Origin: Ischnura elegans
Lineage: Eukaryota > Arthropoda > Insecta > Odonata > Coenagrionidae
Assembly: GCF_921293095.1 (NCBI RefSeq)
Contig: NC_060253.1
Coordinates: forward strand, 73,445,992-73,509,991
DNA length: 64,000 nucleotides
Reading direction: 5' to 3'
Part shown: positions 11,801-23,800 of the stretch, piece after piece
Numbering within the stretch: position 1 is the stretch's first letter
Layout: each line of letters opens with the position of its first letter
Program-made: the position numbers and the translations under genes
Notes under the pieces: generated by a model
What the model was told of the DNA's origin: nothing
The model's database searches: none
What the model saw: the letters and a program-made list of their open reading frames with translations, nothing else

Positions 11801-14800
11801 AATTGGGACAGCATGCCGCTTTATTGGGCCATGAGTCGGTGACATAGATTCTATACTCACGACGAAATTATAATTTTTTGTTTTCAGAATATTATTTTTT
11901 ATATTTTCCTCCTTTGATTTACTCATATTTTTCACAAATGTTCCTACTCTTGCCCTATTTTGAAAGCTCTTGCTGCTATACTATCCGCAAGATGGAACTT
12001 TTCTTTAATAGGACTTAGTAAAAGACATTCATTCAGCGTTGCCCGAGGCTGTGAAAAATATTTTTAACCAAATTGTTATAATTTTTTAAAATGATAATAA
12101 ATAAACTAAACTCGCTGATTTATTAAGCAAATTAATAGTTTAATAAACTTATGTTGTTTTATAAACATTCAAGCATTAGTTCTACCATTTAAAAGTTTTT
12201 TATGCCCGTATACAGGATAGTTCGCCTAATTGGGGCAGCCGCTTAATTGGGACAAAGTGCACAAGTCCCGATATGTCCCAATTAACCAGAATCTATTGTA
12301 TTTTTAATTCTCAAACTCTATCACAATGAAAAATTATTTTAAAAACTGTGAATGAGTTGAGTGACACGAAAGTTCTCCGATGATACTAACCAAAAGGCCT
12401 CTTGGCCTTCTTTTCCCTTCCTGGATATTTTCCATCCTCAGCACCTATGCCCCTCTTTTTGACGAGCAAAGTTCCTGGTGGTGCCCCAAGACTATCATCT
12501 GCTTCAGATCCAATGCCTGCACCAACACCAACAGAAGAACCTTCAACGCCTGGAATTTCTCGAGGCCTAAGTATTCGATCCACTTCCACAGGAAGATGAA
12601 AGTCAGATGGTAGGTGACCTCTTGCAACTTCCACCAAATCACAACTCACCTGAAACAATACAAATATTATCAATGAATACTCAGTAAAAAGGGCAAGGGA
12701 CGGCCCCGAATGAGTTATATTCACAATTCCATCATCGCCCTTCATCGCAATGTGGATGAAAATAACACTAGAATTTCAGATCAAAAACACTGTTATCTGT
12801 CAAAAAAACAACTCAGTAAAAAAATTTGGGGCCTCCTAGAAACCTTAAACAGAAGACGGGACAACTTAGTTGGCCCCATATTGAGGCACAATGGCCTGAT
12901 GAAGACAATCGTTGAAGGGCATGTGGAAGGGAAAAAGGGCAAGGGAAGACCCCGAATGACTTACATAGGAGAGGGTATAAAGGATGTAAAAGAGAAGAAA
13001 TATGTAGCTATGAAAAGATTAGCGGATAGGAGAGAGAAATGGAGAGCTGTGTCAAACCAATCTTAGGATTGTTGACTAATGATGATGATGACTCAGGTAG
13101 CAGGATAAATATTCTCAGTTAAAACATCTCTTATCTATAAAGTGATGGTGTAATAGACTGGTTGTCTTGAAATCAAAGATTGCTAGTAATCAGTTTATAT
13201 TTCCAAACACACCTTTTCAGCATACAGTGAAACCAAACCTTTCCATTCCTGGTATTTCCTCCTGGCCCAAAAATACTTTGTATACGTTTAAGCATCCTTC
13301 TGGAGTATTCATGCACGACTTTGAAAAGTCATGTCGATAATAATGCGCTGAATGACGTTTTTAATTTGTAGACAACATAGGTTTAATTCAATAACATACA
13401 CGCAGCCCCTACTTTCATTTTCCAGGTCAGCTTGAGCCAATATGAGTAAGCATGAGGCCATCGAAGAACCTATACCAATCTCATCTCCTCATGTACCGAA
13501 AATATGTTTTAGACATGCCACAATTAACACCAGGCAGGAAATAAAAAATGGGTGAGTTATGGTCACCCCATATTAACTCCCAGCAGTAACATAGGCCTAA
13601 AGGTAAGATAGAAAATTCAACATTTAAGTATTCTTTAACGTAGTAACTTCTGTAAATCGTATTGCTGCTGCTGTATTTCAGGGCTGCGGCCTTTTCAACG
13701 GCTGCCGTCTCCTTTATAAGTGTGATTTATTTCAGTTGATTAATTCCTATTTTATACATTAAAAATATTAAGCAGATGAAATAGGTAATAAAATCTGAAT
13801 TCATCCACACTCCCGAAAATAGAACTGGAGGTCTTTGCACACCAAAATGGTTAGGCAGTATTTTAATCCTTATACTCCACACATCAATATACATTTTCTT
13901 CCATAATTCTCAGACAATATAAATTAAAATATTTTCCAACATAAAAATCCTATATCCTAGTAATGCCTATTTTTTACAATGATACCAATAAGTACACTAG
14001 AAGATTGGAACATTTTATTATGATTGGCTGTTTGAGAAAACCTCATTAAAATTAATCTAGATTATTTTCTAACTCATTATCTTTAGCAATACTAGAGTAA
14101 ATGGTAAAATTATGTCACTCATTGATAATCACAAAGCATGAAAATCCTGGAGTTTTTCAAGTAATTTGGATAACAGGAAATATTGAAGAAGATTAAAAAA
14201 CTAATGCACTGGCAACCTGAAAATAATAATAACAATATGCCTAAGGATAAATGCCAGTCTAATCTTCTATTATTAACACTTAATAAACACTTACTTGGTC
14301 CATATCAGGATCAGCATCATCAACAGCAGGTGGAGGCAGCCAAAATCCAGATGTTAGCCTTTCTTCATCATAATTATCACCACTTGAGGCACCAATAACT
14401 TGCACAACAGGGCGGGATATAAACTGAGACACCAAAGGCTCAGGAGATGGTAATAAAGGCTCCAACATTTCTGGAGAGCAAAAATTATGAAACCATACAT
14501 TAAAGGGGTACTTTGAGTTAAGGCTTTAGGACAGACCTTACAATGACTTGACATAGAAATGAAAGACATTTCTATACATTGACAGATATTATTAAAATAT
14601 ATAAAAAAACACCATGAATATCAGTCACTGTAAAAAAATTAACCAACACCAGGCATAAAATGAGAGTAAATACTTTGTAATACTAAAATATTCACTGTTC
14701 AAGTGAACATATAGGACATTCCACATCATTTCAAATCAATGCCTTAAAAGTCTTAATGACCATTACATGAGTCGTCATTTTTAGTCATTCACTGCCAGTT

Positions 14801-17800
14801 TTAATCAATCAATAAATTTATATGAAAAAACAAAAATAATTGTATGAAGTACAGTCTGCAACCTAGGCTGAAATTCTGTGTCCATTTGCCCTTCACTAGC
14901 ACGGTTACAAGTGTTTGAGTTAAACATATCAATCAGTAGCTCATACTGAAATCATGCATCTCAACACAAATCAAAGCCAAATACAAAAAATATTTTAGAA
15001 GAAACACACATTTTCATCGCAATTTTATAATGAAGCCTCTCCATTTATACAGAGAATAGTAAAACAAATTCTGCACACAGGGAGCCATTTGGGAGTCCAT
15101 GGCATTAATATGGCATTTCTACTGAAGTAATGAACAAAGTCATTTATTTGTATTTCTGAGGATGAAAACTCACAGATTTAGGATAACTATAGCAGGTGAT
15201 TTGTAAAGAATTATGGAAACACACTTTGTGATAGTGGCATTCTCATATAACCATATTTTAGGCCAAAGATTGCTTCTTTTACTGAGATAACATTTTTTTA
15301 AAGGTTAAAAATGACAGTTTCAAGACCCCTGATATTTTTTTCTGAGATCCAATACTCTTGCGATCATTTCTTAGAAATATTATTAAAATTCATTCATTTC
15401 CTAAAATTAAAGAGTTAGCATTGTTGAGTAAAACTGCAGCTTGAGAAATGAGGATGTAAAAATTAAGAAAATGTTACAAATTTGGGACATTGTAACATAT
15501 ATTATTACAGCTAATACAATAAAATTTAAAGACTTTTCTCACATAGGAAAAATAATTTTATGGGCCTAGTTTCATAAAACTCTGAGATAGTGGGTAGAAA
15601 AACATCATTTTTGTGATACAATTGGCGTGGAATGTTCCATGCTGGCTGCAAAGCCAAAATCGTGAATTGGCCCCAAAAACTGAAATACAGTAGAACCTGA
15701 CAAATGAAACTTTAAGCGGAGAACCAAAATGAGTGTCATAAGCGAGGAAATTTCATGTGTGAGGTTGACTATAAGTGAGCACAAAACTCTCTTCAATCAG
15801 CAATGATATGTTTCCAGGTTGCAATTACTCATTTGGAGGCAAGAAAATGAAGGCTAATAACCTTATTTATAAGGCTAATAACCTTAACCTTAAGATGATG
15901 TGTTACCTAAAGAGAAACATAAATTTGCATTCCTGAACAATGTTTCCCAAGGTTGAATGTCTTGGTCAAATTGTTAGCATTTCTGGCACTAAGCCGCCGG
16001 GCTGTTACTCGGGAGAAATTTGGGAATGGTAATACTAACTGTTCACAGAGAAGCAATTTCGATAAAAGTTGGCTCATTACCAGCAGTTTTCAGGCAATTA
16101 ATTTTATCACCTTTACACACACCCAGGTTGGAGATTGAAGAGATTAAATACCCAAGGGAAGTCATTCAAATTAACGCCATTATTAGGGGAAAATTTTTGA
16201 TTTATGCATCATGAAAGATTTACACCCAGTGGGCAGGGGTTCAAGTCCTGGCAGTGGCAGAAACTTTTCAGTGATGGCCCTATCCTTACTTGAGTGTTGC
16301 ATGAAGGGCACTTACAGGGCAACACACTGTCCTGCAGATGGGACGCTAAGCCATGATGCCCTTGGTGTCTTTCGTTACGAGCAGGCTAATACCAACACAC
16401 GGTATCTATCAATAATTCCCTCCCTACCCTAACCTCATAACAAAAATAACCTCAGGATTTGGCTATCTTTATAATTAAATAAAACACCATAACTAATAAT
16501 TAAAGAAAAATACCATAACTAATAATTAAAATACCACACCGCAGATATTTCAGAACACACAGGACCCAGGATATCCCAAAATTAAGATTTTTCTGGGGTT
16601 TACATCTCTTTTTTTAAAGTGAGAATTTAATTAACCATACAAATGCCGTTATGACCACGAGTGATTAATGATTAGGTCTAGCTTAAGGGTCTAGAAAAAT
16701 ATCCCCTCTTTGAATGTTTGCTCATTAAGAATTATTCAGATGAAATTTTGGCGAGAGTAAATGGAATCAACTGGGTAGTGCTTCTCTATCAGCATCCTTC
16801 CACAAACACAGCACCGGGACATGTGTGTGTAGTGTCCCATTGCAAACAAACACACGCTTACAGTGCCGCATACGCAGCTTCTTCCCCGGCTCCATTCGTC
16901 CCACAGTTTGAGGTTAGACCGCGGAGTGAGATAACACATTCTGCTTTGTTGAAGCATCATCAATTTACCTGCACACTAGAAATATAGTTACCTTTTTGAA
17001 TGACCTTGGAAGCCAAAATTTTGGTACAGTAGGCTTTGTAACAGTTCATTTGGGCATAATTTTGCTAGGGCAACGGAAAACATAACATTGGCAAGAATCT
17101 GGACAACCTTTTATTAGAGATAGATATTCCATAGTTCCTAATTCCGGATTAACGATCATCTACTATAATTAAAATTAATATCTATTAAACAGTATCGCTA
17201 ATTTTTAAAATTAGTATTCTTCATTAGCATCTCCATATAATGTGCACACAGGACGCCCGCTCGTGTGCCTAAAATCAGTGCGCACACCGCAATCTTCTTG
17301 TCGAACAGTTCGAGCAAGTCGAGCAAGTGAGATATTTCATGCAATGGGACTGGAAAATACATTTCGTACCAGAGGTCATCGTATAAATGAAAATTCATAA
17401 CCGAGGTTGGATATACACTGGATCATAAAGGATTATTCACGACCAAAAAAATTGGTGTATAAGTGAAGTCATCATATAACAGAGGGTCGTATATCCAAGG
17501 TTCTACTGTATGAGTTTCCAACAATAAAATGGACCAAGCTTGGAATATCTAGTGGAACAGTGATGAAATATCATTTATTCCATGGGCAATGAAAAAAGAT
17601 TCCCATGACTCACAATAGGCATGAAATTGCAGCAAGATAAAAGTAACTTTATTGAAACATGTATTAGCTCTACAGGTATTGCAATAGCATAGTACAACGG
17701 TGGGGGTTTCAATTTTGCAAATAATCATTTAATACAAGCTTCATTAAAAGTGTACACTAATCAAAAATATGACTGTGAGTGTAGTGACTGACAGGCAAAT

Positions 17801-20800
17801 CAGGCTATGGTGTTTATTGTAAACCATGGATAAGATACGATAAAGCTATAAGTTACACTTCACAGTATAACTAACACTGCAAACAGTTATATTGATTCAT
17901 TCATGCACACACAATTTTTTTTAATCCATGTTTACTGTTTCTATGTATTTTAATATTTATACGTCTTCTAAATGTTGAACCAAAAGACTAACTTGCGCTG
18001 ACGCATTACGTACAGTGAGTTATTTAGTGTAATTGGGTATACTGTGGTTTGGATTGCTCCCCTAATCAAAAGTGTAGCCTCATAACTACTACAGACATGC
18101 CCTCATCCCCTCCCACTCACCCACAATCCTCAGCTTTCTCACTACAGTTGTGTCCCCTCAATTACGAAACAACACATATTCCTAACCTTAACCGACAACT
18201 TCCTAATTATGTCATCTCCCTCCATTGCCTACCTTGCCTATACAGGTAATGCCCAACTTACATCACCACCAAATTTATTTTTGAAAACAAGCTTTGAAAA
18301 ATCCCCAAAATTTATTCTTGAAAACATCATGACAATCAAATGCATACTGGGCCAACATTCCTATCATAACATCATTATTACCTTTTTTTATTCTTTATAT
18401 CTATCAAAGGATGATGCATAAAAAGCTAGTGTACTTCAATGGGAAAATCCACGCGACTGGGAACAGCAGAATATAGTCCCCGTCTGAAAATAGTTCTCCC
18501 CTAATTTTGGGGCCTCAGTTTTGGGAAAAAATTAAAAAAGTATGCTTGAATATAGTCCCCACTTTATTTTTACACATGCATTTTTGGAAAAAAAGGGGGG
18601 ACTATATTCAGATAAATACGGTATTAGGCTACAGATGATTTATTATCTGTGTATGTCATTTCCGACTCACGACAAATCCGACCTATGAACAAGTCTTCTG
18701 AATGTACCTTACTTGAAAATCGGCGGAATCTGTATATTCCCAAGTATGCATTAAGGTAGTGCACATGATTACACCACAGAGTCGTGAAACACATTATATA
18801 ATCTAAATAAATTACAGTGGAAAAAAATTAAGTTTTGTCTTTCCATCATGTATGAAATATAAAGTAAGAAAATTAGATGCACCTCAGCTCCTGAGGGCTT
18901 ACCTTCATTTTCTGCCACTCCCTTGTCCATTCCCTCCACTCTGAGCAGCCTTATCAGTCCAGCAATGCTGTCTCTTAGGCTTTCCAACGCATCGTCTCCA
19001 TCTTCATCACCCCCACTGGCGACACACTCACCGAGCAATCGCTCTAGCTCACACAGAGGGTGCACGCCCCCGTTCTCCATTATAGCACCATGGTTCCGAG
19101 GCAAGGGAGGAGTCCTAGATTGGGGGCGGGATTGATTTACTGGCGACATAATCCCTTCCTCCTTTTCTTCCCCTGCAGGCGAGGTCGCCTCTTCCACCTC
19201 TCCCTCCTCTTTGTTCAAGACTAACTCAGCATCACCCATAGTGTCCTGTGAGTTCTCCGTCACCATCGTCTCCATTTCTTCATCTTCAGCTTTGACCTCC
19301 AAAGACGCATTCTCTTCTGCTTCACCTTTTGATTCCGCATCAGCAACCTCGTCATTACAATTCACCATTTCCTCCTTTGGCTCCACTTGGGAGCCCAAAT
19401 TAGCATCCACAGCCTCCCACTCCAGCAATCGGGCTAGTTTGGGGACAGAAAAGCTGAGCGTCCTCGGAAAGGTTGGACCTTCTCCACCACTACCACTTTC
19501 AGTAGAAACAAGTACCCTGAGGAGCTCGAGGGACGAGGAGAGAGTTGACAAGCAATCAGAATTGTCCTTGGAGAATCCAGCGAGGCATCGAGTGAAAAGG
19601 TTGTACAAGGTGTCCGGGGATTTCTCCAAGCAGCTGAAAAAAGTGATGAAAATGCTTTTAAAGCCTTTAAACAATATTCATCATCATAATTAATGGCATA
19701 AGCGAAAATCATTCCATTCACAGAACCCACCCCAACAATTCTAATTTCTCAAGAAACTAACTAACCTTTCAGTTCAAAAAACATCTTCATGGACTGTAAT
19801 TAGTTCAAAATGTACCATAAACAGAAACTTCATCACATTTTTTGTGATAAGAAACTAAAAAATGGTTTTATCAAAAATAATACATAACACGCATAAAAAC
19901 AGGGTGACCAGAGATAGAAATTTTGAAATTCCCTGACATTTGTCAAAATTCCCTGACAATTTTTTCTCTCTGAAACAAAAATGCATGGCCAGTGATTAAA
20001 GGGTATTTAACCTCTAATATGAATATTAATAATAATATAACTACTTCAAACAATATATACTATCAATAAAGTGTATTTCTTTGCTTAAAATGCAGGAGAA
20101 AAGCATGGCTAAATGTTGATGGGAAATTAGTGCACTTACATTGTACGGTAAATGCATATTCACCAAGTACAGAAGAACTTGTTTAGTACGTTTCTGAGGG
20201 GACCGCAAAAAATGAATGTACTATCTAGGAAAACATGCTAACCAGGCAAGTAGATAATAGCAATTGGGGTAATTGCACTCTGTGGAAAAGTCTTCATAAT
20301 TACAATTACTTTTGGAAATTCTCGCACGATTGTCTTCCATAACTCTTCCCACATTGAAAATCAAGAATATGAGCACTGCATTGCAAAAACAGTACCATGT
20401 GAATGAAAATCGATGTTTCATGGATTTCCCTGAAACAATTACATAAAAATGGCATCATTCTCCTGTGATTTGTCATCTATATGTTTCAAGAGGGCAAGTT
20501 AAGCTAACTAATTTCTTCTTTCTCGGAGAATATGACGATAACTCTGAGTAGATCACTAGGTTGTTTTAAAACATCTTAAAAAATGTCAAAATTTTATTTA
20601 CCATCATTAACGGCAACCCCCTTATGCATTCGTCCTTCGAACAAAACCCTATCAATAGATTATCGATATTGATATGACAATTAATAACGCACTTAAAGAT
20701 TATTACAAGCACATTTTCATATTTGACTGTTAAAATTCACTTTAAAAATTTGTCAAATGTAGTCCACTTTCTATTTCTTGCGCCGAGATCAAGTATTTTT

Positions 20801-23800
20801 GCGTAAAGCTTCGTGTGTAGATCCAAAGCATCGTCAGCTCCCGCAACACTTATAAAGCAATTGAGAAATGCATTTAGATGCATCACGGTCGTAGAAAGAG
20901 AAGTGTGGGATGAAAGTAAGAAAGTTTATGGCTGATAATAATAGAATAACTTATGAATTCGAAAGTTTAAACACCTAAAAAAATATGAGAAAACCGCTTG
21001 CTGGTTGTGTCATGGCAAGTAATTGAGCGTACTACCCAGGAAAGCACCACTATTTAAAACGTGCTAACCAAATAGTTTTACCTGTATTTTGTTTGGGACC
21101 GAGAGAAATTGCCGTGTTAAGGTGGAAAACGTGCTGAAGAGGAACGTACTAACCAAGTTCCACTGCATATATGTTACTGAAATGAGGCAATGAATGAAAT
21201 CCCCTTTATCTGATAATATCGAGCTAAATATTCAATTTTTGTCCATGCAAATTCAGAGAGACCAGATAAAGTATTCTAAAGAAAGAGGATAAATAACTTC
21301 AAAAAGGAGTAACAGGTAAGATACAGATGATGTATACAAATTCATCATCATTAATGTAATAATAAAAAGCCAACCCTGTTATCCTAATTGCCGTAATGGT
21401 GGCAAAAAATGCATTCACTCTGATAAAATTCTAAGGTTGAAAAATTTTACACACAAAAGTACAGTAGAACCCCGTATTTGCGTTATCGGAATTGACGTTT
21501 TCCCGCAAATTGCAAGTTTTTTTCTGGGTCCCGTCATATTTCCTATCTCTCCAATGTAAATAGAACCCTGTATTTACGCCGTGTTTTTTTCGTTTTCCCG
21601 CCATGTGCATCACGACGTGCCGGCTAAAAAAAATTATTTGCCTACTAAAACAATAAATCGTGCATATCAGCCCTTAAAAACTATCTTTTGGCTTCTTTTC
21701 GCGCATTTGTATTTAAAAATCCAAGAGAAAGAGACGCAATGAGAACTATTTTCGGGAAGAATTTGAAAGTGGCGGGACAGAACGCCACTAACGTCGGAAA
21801 GTTGAACTACGTCATCTCGTTTTCTGTCAGCGGCGGAAAGATTCACAATATGAAAGTAGGTGTTTTGAGCAATCGAGCTATGTAATAATTATAATGCAAG
21901 AACTCCTGAAGAAATGTTGACAATAATCATGTAGCCTATAATTTGATACGAGAGTTTGAAAGGAAACCAGACGTGCTGAAACGTGATAAATGCCGGAACT
22001 ATAAAACTTGACAGACAACTGCGATCATTTGCGCTGACTTCATTCAACAGTTGCGTTGCGTAGATGGGTTAATTAAATACTTAAAAAAAACTTATTTAAA
22101 CTTGAATTATCCCATTCACATAGCAGCGTATCGCAAACAACTGTAACTTTAAAAAATTATGAAGTCGCACGACAGTTTGTACTACGCACTTGATCGCCGA
22201 GGAGTAGTTCAGACACTCGTGTGTTGGCAAGTTATCCTCAATTAGTACGGGAAATAGAATTTTTCCTGCTTGAAAATGAAATTCGAGGTGGAAAACGGAC
22301 ATTTTTAATTGACGATAATATGAAAATTTTAGAGCTAGTTGATTCCCACACCGGAACCCGCATCGATTCAAGCAAATTCGTGGTGAAAAATCGCGATGCC
22401 ATTGAAAATATGCAAACCAGTGCGGACATTTATCAAAAAAGAGAATATCTGTGAAGAATTCCAGGTAAGAAGAAATAGAACGAATTCTAAAAGAGTAGTT
22501 TTTAGGTGCAAGATCATCAAATGTTCCTGCAAATGGTGTCATCTAAAGGCCTGTTTACATAGTAAATTAACCCGTACAAGTTAATGTCTAAATTATGAAC
22601 ACGAAAATGCACTGTGTATTCACCCAACTTGTGCGTATGCATGAACAGAAAATAGAACCTGTTCAAATTTGGTTCATGCATTCATAGTCGTACTTATAGG
22701 GGCGGGGCATGTGCCCCCCCAGACACTTAAAAAATATGCAAGATTTTTAATACGGTCCACTTATCATTGCGTTCATTTTGTATAACGTGGTATCATTGTG
22801 CCCCCCTCCAGAACAAAATCCTGGATATGGCCTTGCTTGTGCCCCCCAGAAAGAAATCCTGGATCCATCCCTGATGGTCATCATTACGTTCGCTTTATTT
22901 TGTGTATTACTCAAGGAGGCTCAATCATTTAATTCAATAAGAATAACTTTGATATAAAAATAAAGAGAATTTAGTAAAGTCATTGTTATATCTTGTTTTA
23001 ATCTCAATTAAGACAAGATCTTTTGCCTGTCAGACCCTCTGTGCCCCTCCCAGAAAGAAAAATCCTGGATCTGCCCCTGCCTACATTCGTACATTTCCTG
23101 TCCCGTTCCGGTCCACAAAAATCATTCATGCAAGCAGACATTAATGTATCGTGTAAACAGGCCCAAAGGCCCTTGAGAAAAAGTATTTCCCCAGAAGATT
23201 GGGAATCGAAGATTCCACGGCATCTATAATGGTTGGTTGGATAGATTAAAAAATAGGTAGTCTTGTATACAAGATGGTGAGTGGTGAAAGCAAAGATGTT
23301 AACATAGAGACAGCAACTCAGTGGAAAGAATCTGAATATATTAGACTTCTGGAAGGTTACAGCCCAAAAGATGCTTTTAATGCAGACAAAACAGGATTAT
23401 TTTTTAATATTTGTTGCCAGCTGTGCTTCAGAGGGAAGCAATGTTATGGAATAATGCTTAGTGAACAATTAAAAAATTAACATTTCCAAAGCCAGTATGT
23501 GAATAAAAGTGAAAATTCTCTATTTCCCACTATTTGCATTTTCCCGCAATTTACACTTTTTTTCTTGGGTCCCTAGAAAAGTGTAAATAAGGGGTTTTAC
23601 TGTACTTCATTTTAACATCCAAAGAGGAAATTTAAAATGCCTGAGTACACAAAAATAATATAAGCAATATTAATAATCCACAAATACTTTTCTATTCCTT
23701 CTGACCTGCTATAATTTTGATTACTTGCATACTAATTTTCACATATTATAGTGATGGTTACAAAATTTATTTTATCATTTCAACGGTGAAAGAAATTCTG

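Larger units (their letters stand above)
10264..12390 (-). other. vir intron 13
   Basis: AT-rich intron. It holds a pogo-like MITE (11688-12298) and a tRNA-like tract at about 11565-11634; otherwise nothing was recognised. Confidence 0.7.
14471..18902 (-). other. vir intron 11
   Basis: A 4.4 kb AT-rich intron. It holds a possible pogo-like element (15688-17508), a SINE within it, and a short inverted-repeat element at 18468-18612. The rest has only short open frames without family resemblance. Confidence 0.65.
21462..23602 (+). mobile_element. Tigger/pogo transposon relic inside the nest
   Basis: Ends CAGTAGAACCCCGTATTTGC and, inverted, CAGTAAAACCCCTTATTTAC, with TA on both sides (21460-21461, 23603-23604). 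A TTTCCCGCAA/TTCTTGGGTCCC block is repeated inverted inside both ends. It carries transposase remains and a second inserted repeat at 22548-23164. Confidence 0.88.

Noticed and set aside
19211-19693. 160-codon plus-strand open frame
   Set aside because: Antisense to vir exon 11. Ser/Thr-rich because it mirrors the Glu-rich linker.
22096-22542. 148-codon minus-strand open frame inside the Tigger relic
   Set aside because: The opposite strand carries recognisable Tigger helix-turn-helix sequence, so this is a shadow.
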